64,000 nucleotides of DNA. Origin: LMUY01 sp965199105. GTDB lineage: Bacteria; Pseudomonadota; Alphaproteobacteria; Acetobacterales; Acetobacteraceae. A program made the position numbers and the translations under genes. A model generated the notes under the pieces. It did not search any database, was not told where the DNA came from, and worked only from the letters and a program-made list of their open reading frames with translations. Below, piece by piece: positions 60,900-64,000 of the stretch (position 1 is its first letter; every line of letters begins with the position of its first letter). Where the stretch lies: assembly GCA_965199105.1 (NCBI GenBank), contig CBDAQO010000002.1, forward strand, positions 3,410,001-3,474,000, written 5' to 3'.

Positions 60900-62498
60900 T
60901 CACCCCAGTGCCGACTGCACCACCGTTCGCATCAACGCATCCAGCCGCGTTTCGCACCAGTCGGCCGCGATGAATGCGAGCCCAGCCTCGGCGCAGACCG
61001 CGTTGAACGCGGCATCCTCGTGCAGGCGGACGATCATCTGCGCCAGAGTCGCCGGCGTGTCAGCCACGGTGGCCTGCAGCGCGGGCGGCAAGTCCAGCCC
61101 CTCCGCCGCGATGGTGGTGCATGCGCACGGCAAACCGAACGCCAGACTGTCGAGCAGCTTGCCCTTTACCCCCGCCCCAAAGGCCAGCGGCGCAACCGTC
61201 AGCCGCATTTGGCCGAGCACGCTCGCCAGGTCGCTCACCTGGCCCAGGATGCGCACGCCGGGTCGCTCCGCGGCGCGCAGGCTATCCGGCATTTCACTGC
61301 CGATGATGCTGCATTCCAGGTCCGGTATCTGGGCTCGCACGAGCGGCAGGACGTCCTGCAGCAACCACCAGGCCGCGTCCAAGTTGGGCGCATGGCCGTA
61401 GCTGCCGACGAACGCCACGCCGCGCCGTTCGCTCCACGGCGTCGCAACCGGCCGCGGCAGGATCGACCAGGGCACCATATAGACCCGCGCTTTCGGCGCA
61501 TCCCGCCGCAGGATCTCGGCCTCAAAACTCGAATGGGTGATCACGGCGTCGGCAAAAGTGGCCGCGGCGAGTTCGGCGTTGCGCACCCGATGGCTGAGCT
61601 CGGTCAGCTCCGGCCGCTCTTCCACCTTGGCCTGCCGCGCCAGGCGAAGATGGTGCAGGTCGGCGACACAATAGACCAGGCGTGCGCGCGGCTGGTAATG
61701 CCGGATCAGCGGCAAGTAACGGGTGTTGCTGGCGCGATGCAGGTAAACCAGGGCAAACCCGCCCGCCTCCCGCCGCAGCACCTCCTCCACCGAGGCGGTC
61801 CACGGGGCGTGGCAGGCCATGATCCCATCACCCGCCAAGGCCGCCGCCGCTGCCCCGCCCTGGGTGTCAGCAGGCAAAAACATCACGCTGAAGCCTAGCC
61901 GCCGCAGCGAACGCATATGCGACACCAGCGCCGTCGACCCGGCGTCCCGATCCAGCGCCGGCATCCGGTCGTCAATCACCAGCGCGCGCGGCGCCGGCGC
62001 GATCTCGTCACCAGCCCGGCCGGACCAGCGGGCACGGAAATGCCGCAAGCCAGGCGCCGCCGCCCGGTCTGCCCGAAGTTGCAGCAAGCGGTCGGCCTGT
62101 TGCGCCAGAAAGCCTGCGCGGACCAGCAAGTCGTTGTCGCTTTCAGTGTCAGCCAGCATCGCTGCAAGGTAATCCTGCACTTCGCCGTCGAAGCGCGGGC
62201 GGGCTCGAAGCACGATTGGCGCGCCCGGCAGCGGCTCGCCGCTCTCTTCACGCACCACCTGCACCAGGTGAGGCTGCAACGGCGACAGGCCGTCAAAGCG
62301 AGCGCTGAAGCCATGCCGGCCCCTACCGATCCCGGCCCGCTCCAAATCCATCCGATAGGCATTCGCCAGCACGCGAAGACTGAACTGACCCTCCACAGTA
62401 ATCATCAGGCTGACGGGCTCATCCGGCACCGCCTCGTCCCGCACCCAGCCCTGCACGCTTTCGCGGTCCACGTGGTCGATATTGCCCTGCAAGGCCAT
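60900..62498 (-). CDS. Glycosyltransferase with N-terminal accessory module
   Basis: The 532-residue protein has an N-terminal module (residues ~3-105; GNIDHVDRESVQGWVRD, LANAYRMDLERAGIGRGRHGF), a helical linker, and a GT-B fold. It includes ALVYLHRASNTRYLPLIRH, ADAVITHSSFEAEILRR, GVAFVGSYGHAPNLDAAWWLLQDVLP and the donor-site FGAGVKGKLLDSLAFGLPCA. It likely builds surface glycans. ATG at 62498 starts the module; the longer reading upstream is not homologous. The module resembles the N-terminus of the sulfotransferase at 55318. Confidence 0.82.
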   Translation of the reverse strand: MALQGNIDHVDRESVQGWVRDEAVPDEPVSLMITVEGQFSLRVLANAYRMDLERAGIGRGRHGFSARFDGLSPLQPHLVQVVREESGEPLPGAPIVLRARPRFDGEVQDYLAAMLADTESDNDLLVRAGFLAQQADRLLQLRADRAAAPGLRHFRARWSGRAGDEIAPAPRALVIDDRMPALDRDAGSTALVSHMRSLRRLGFSVMFLPADTQGGAAAAALAGDGIMACHAPWTASVEEVLRREAGGFALVYLHRASNTRYLPLIRHYQPRARLVYCVADLHHLRLARQAKVEERPELTELSHRVRNAELAAATFADAVITHSSFEAEILRRDAPKARVYMVPWSILPRPVATPWSERRGVAFVGSYGHAPNLDAAWWLLQDVLPLVRAQIPDLECSIIGSEMPDSLRAAERPGVRILGQVSDLASVLGQMRLTVAPLAFGAGVKGKLLDSLAFGLPCACTTIAAEGLDLPPALQATVADTPATLAQMIVRLHEDAAFNAVCAEAGLAFIAADWCETRLDALMRTVVQSALG

Positions 62499-62636
62499 GA
62501 CGCGCTGCGGCCCCCTTTTGTGCCAGCGCCACCTGTGTAGCGACAGAAAGTTAAGGATACAAAAACGCGCTTCAGCACCGTCGCTTGGCGCAGCGACGCG
62601 GGTCTGTAATCTTATGGCAGGGAGCGGAGTAAGAAC

Positions 62637-62876
62637 GTGAAAGTCACCCTCGAAGTCGAATGCACCCCGGAAGAAGCGCGCACGTTCATGGGCCTGCCGG
62701 ACGTGAAGCCAATGCAGGAGGCCGTCATGGCCAGCCTGGAGAGCCAGGTCGTCCGCGCCACCGAGAGCTTCTCGCCCGAGTCGGCTCTGAAACTGTGGTT
62801 CACGACTCTGCCCCAGGTCTCGGCGCAGATGCAGGAAATGTTCACCCGCATGATGTCGGGCGGTGCGAAATTCTAG
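62637..62876 (+). CDS. DUF6489-like small protein
   Basis: The 79-residue protein (KVTLEVECTPEEARTFMGLPDVKPMQ at the N-terminus, VSAQMQEMFTRMM near the C-terminus) matches the short DUF6489-type proteins found beside polyhydroxyalkanoate or other genes in alphaproteobacteria. It starts with GTG at 62637. No membrane segment or enzyme motif is seen. The role is unknown; it precedes the cupin gene by 18 bases. Confidence 0.7.
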   Translation: MKVTLEVECTPEEARTFMGLPDVKPMQEAVMASLESQVVRATESFSPESALKLWFTTLPQVSAQMQEMFTRMMSGGAKF

Positions 62877-62894
62877 TGGTCGATAGGGGCAATC

Positions 62895-63410
62895 ATGCCA
62901 GACGCACGTCCTGAGTTCATCAAGCATCGGACTGAACTCGAGGGCTCAAACCCGTTTATCTACCCGGGTGACACTGAGCCGATGGCCGCCGACGCTTCAT
63001 GCGGCCGCAAGCTCGGGCTCACCCGGTTGGGGATCCATCATGCCCGGCTGGCTCCGGGCCAGCGCACTTCCTACCCGCATGCCGAAAGTCTAGAGGAAGA
63101 GTCTGTCTTCGTTCTTAAGGGCGAGCCGGACGTCTGGGTCGATGGCGCATTGCACCGTCTGCGACCTGGTAATGCTGTCGGCTTTCAAAGCGGCACTGGC
63201 ATTTGCCACACGTTCTTTAACAACACGGTTCATGAAGTTCGATTGCTGGTGGTCGGAGAGGCAGACAAGCCCGCCAACCGCATCCGCTATCCTCTTAATG
63301 AAGCCTATGAGGCAACGCGGCCGGATCGCTGGCTTGATTGGCCGGGGCGGTCGCTTGCGTGGCATGATGGGAAAGCACGCGCGCCGGACATTTCAGCTGT
63401 TATCTGGTGA
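62895..63410 (+). CDS. Cupin-domain protein
   Basis: The 171-residue protein has a cupin barrel: LGIHHARLAPGQRTSYPHAESLEEESVFVLKGEPDVWVDG (first motif with His and Glu) and RLRPGNAVGFQSGTGICHTFFNNT (second motif with His). These residues may bind a metal. Codon use is less GC-rich than its neighbours. The function is unknown; cupins of this size often act on sugars or small acids. Its stop is 2 bases before the next small open frame. Confidence 0.82.
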   Translation: MPDARPEFIKHRTELEGSNPFIYPGDTEPMAADASCGRKLGLTRLGIHHARLAPGQRTSYPHAESLEEESVFVLKGEPDVWVDGALHRLRPGNAVGFQSGTGICHTFFNNTVHEVRLLVVGEADKPANRIRYPLNEAYEATRPDRWLDWPGRSLAWHDGKARAPDISAVIW

Positions 63411-63412
63411 TC

Positions 63413-63559
63413 ATGAAAAAGAAAAGCTCCTCAACCATTATAAGCCTCGTCAAGATTGTTGTGGTAGGCACGGTCTGCCTCTTGGTAATTCCTCCAATCT
63501 CACTCTTCCTGTTTACCTTTGTATACGCTTCCATTCGGCTTTATCTTGGTCATCTATAA
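63413..63559 (+). CDS. Possible 48-residue membrane peptide
   Basis: An open frame of 48 codons starts with ATG 2 bases after the cupin stop. It encodes a lysine-rich start (MKKKSSSTIIS) and then a continuous hydrophobic stretch (~residues 12-40) that could span the membrane once, ending with GHL. The region is markedly AT-richer than the surroundings. No ribosome site is clear, so translation may depend on coupling. Nothing further is recognised. Confidence 0.4.
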   Translation: MKKKSSSTIISLVKIVVVGTVCLLVIPPISLFLFTFVYASIRLYLGHL

Positions 63560-63738
63560 GATGTCATCAGAGCTATACGGGTGGGTCAAGTGGATGATCT
63601 AGGAAGTCCCTGACCAAGCCGCCCTGCGCAAACGCCGACGTTGCGCGCCGCGGGCACTGTTTACCTTTTGGCAGCTAAATTCAGTCAGCCTCAGGCTCAC
63701 TGGTCCTGATCTACCAAGGGATCCGGAGGATCGAGGTC

Positions 63739-64000
63739 ATGAGTTTTTCGACCGTCGCGCGTATCCTACTGTCGCGGACGGTGGTGGGTGCGGCGCTTGG
63801 GCGTGTGCCGCTGCTGGAGCGCGCCTATGCCCGCCGAGCGGCCACGGTGCGCAACAACACCGGGCTGCAATGGGGCGTGTTTGGCAGCTATGCCGCCGCT
63901 GAAGCCGCCATTCCACGCAGCCGAACCGCCGGGTGGGACCACGAGGACGCCGCGACGATCTGGACCGATTCGGTTGATAGCGTCCGCGCCAGCACCTACC
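63739..64000 (+). CDS. TIGR04325-like methyltransferase (N-terminal part)
   Basis: The 87 visible residues begin SFSTVARILLSR, then WGVFGSYAAAEAAIPRSRTAGWDHEDAATIWTD, resembling the start of TIGR04325 family methyltransferases, often found in surface-polysaccharide clusters. ATG at 63739 follows GGAGG. The gene runs off the window, so the catalytic part is unseen. Confidence 0.65.
   Translation, partial: MSFSTVARILLSRTVVGAALGRVPLLERAYARRAATVRNNTGLQWGVFGSYAAAEAAIPRSRTAGWDHEDAATIWTDSVDSVRASTY

Overview
The window is GC-rich DNA from a purple-type alphaproteobacterium, most likely a member of the Acetobacteraceae/Rhodospirillales. The signs are a type-II reaction centre with a tetraheme cytochrome subunit, the alphaproteobacterial flagellar regulators FlaF, FlbT and FlbD, a BBP2-type outer-membrane barrel beside polysaccharide genes, and a rich set of sugar and amino-acid ABC transporters. 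The family-level assignment is inference, because no rRNA lies in the window.

Layout. 1-2.4 kb: start of a periplasmic binding protein, two small stress/envelope proteins and 3-hydroxyisobutyryl-CoA hydrolase. 2.4-7.7 kb: an SDR, a zinc alcohol/formaldehyde dehydrogenase, and a translationally coupled three-gene oxidoreductase operon (HIBADH-like, FAD oxidase, SDR). 7.7-12.3 kb: a compact reaction-centre operon, pufL-pufM-pufC-puhA-puhB, on the minus strand. Its upstream region holds a TGTC-N10-GACA palindrome matching the PpsR/CrtJ consensus. No light-harvesting (pufBA), bch or crt genes are present. 12.3-19 kb: SH3 protein, O-antigen ligase-like protein, two glycosyltransferases, outer-membrane barrel, transglycosylase and export lipoprotein (an exopolysaccharide locus). 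19-25.5 kb: a YtfQRT-YjfF-type sugar importer facing an IlvD/Edd-family sugar-acid dehydratase. 25.5-30.2 kb: malonyl-CoA decarboxylase, Nnr, a split chromate transporter and a CopD-like membrane protein. 30.3-34.8 kb: an Frc-type ABC importer in one operon with a phosphotriesterase-family hydrolase and a TenA_E-type protein. 34.9-36.4 kb: two polar amino-acid permeases. 36.5 kb: tRNA-Ser(CGA), then an acyl-CoA dehydrogenase. 38-54.4 kb: a flagellar cluster, with the filament, hook-junction and hook genes on the minus strand and fliK-flgD-fliF-fliG-fliH-fliN-flbD-flhA on the plus strand. 54.5-64 kb: amino-acid binding protein behind a sigma-54-like promoter, sulfotransferase, D-carbamoylase, nucleoside transporter, phosphopantetheinyl transferase, atypical crotonase, glycosyltransferase, small proteins, cupin, and the start of a methyltransferase.

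The most unusual part is the reaction-centre operon. It joins puf and puh genes that usually sit in separate operons and has no LH1 genes next to it. All cofactor ligands are intact, yet residues that tune the cofactors or carry protons to QB differ from Rhodobacter sphaeroides: L104 Gln, L213 Ser, L226 Glu, M44 Glu, M184 Asn and M199 Asp. It looks like a complete, stand-alone and possibly additional reaction centre rather than part of a normal photosynthesis gene cluster.
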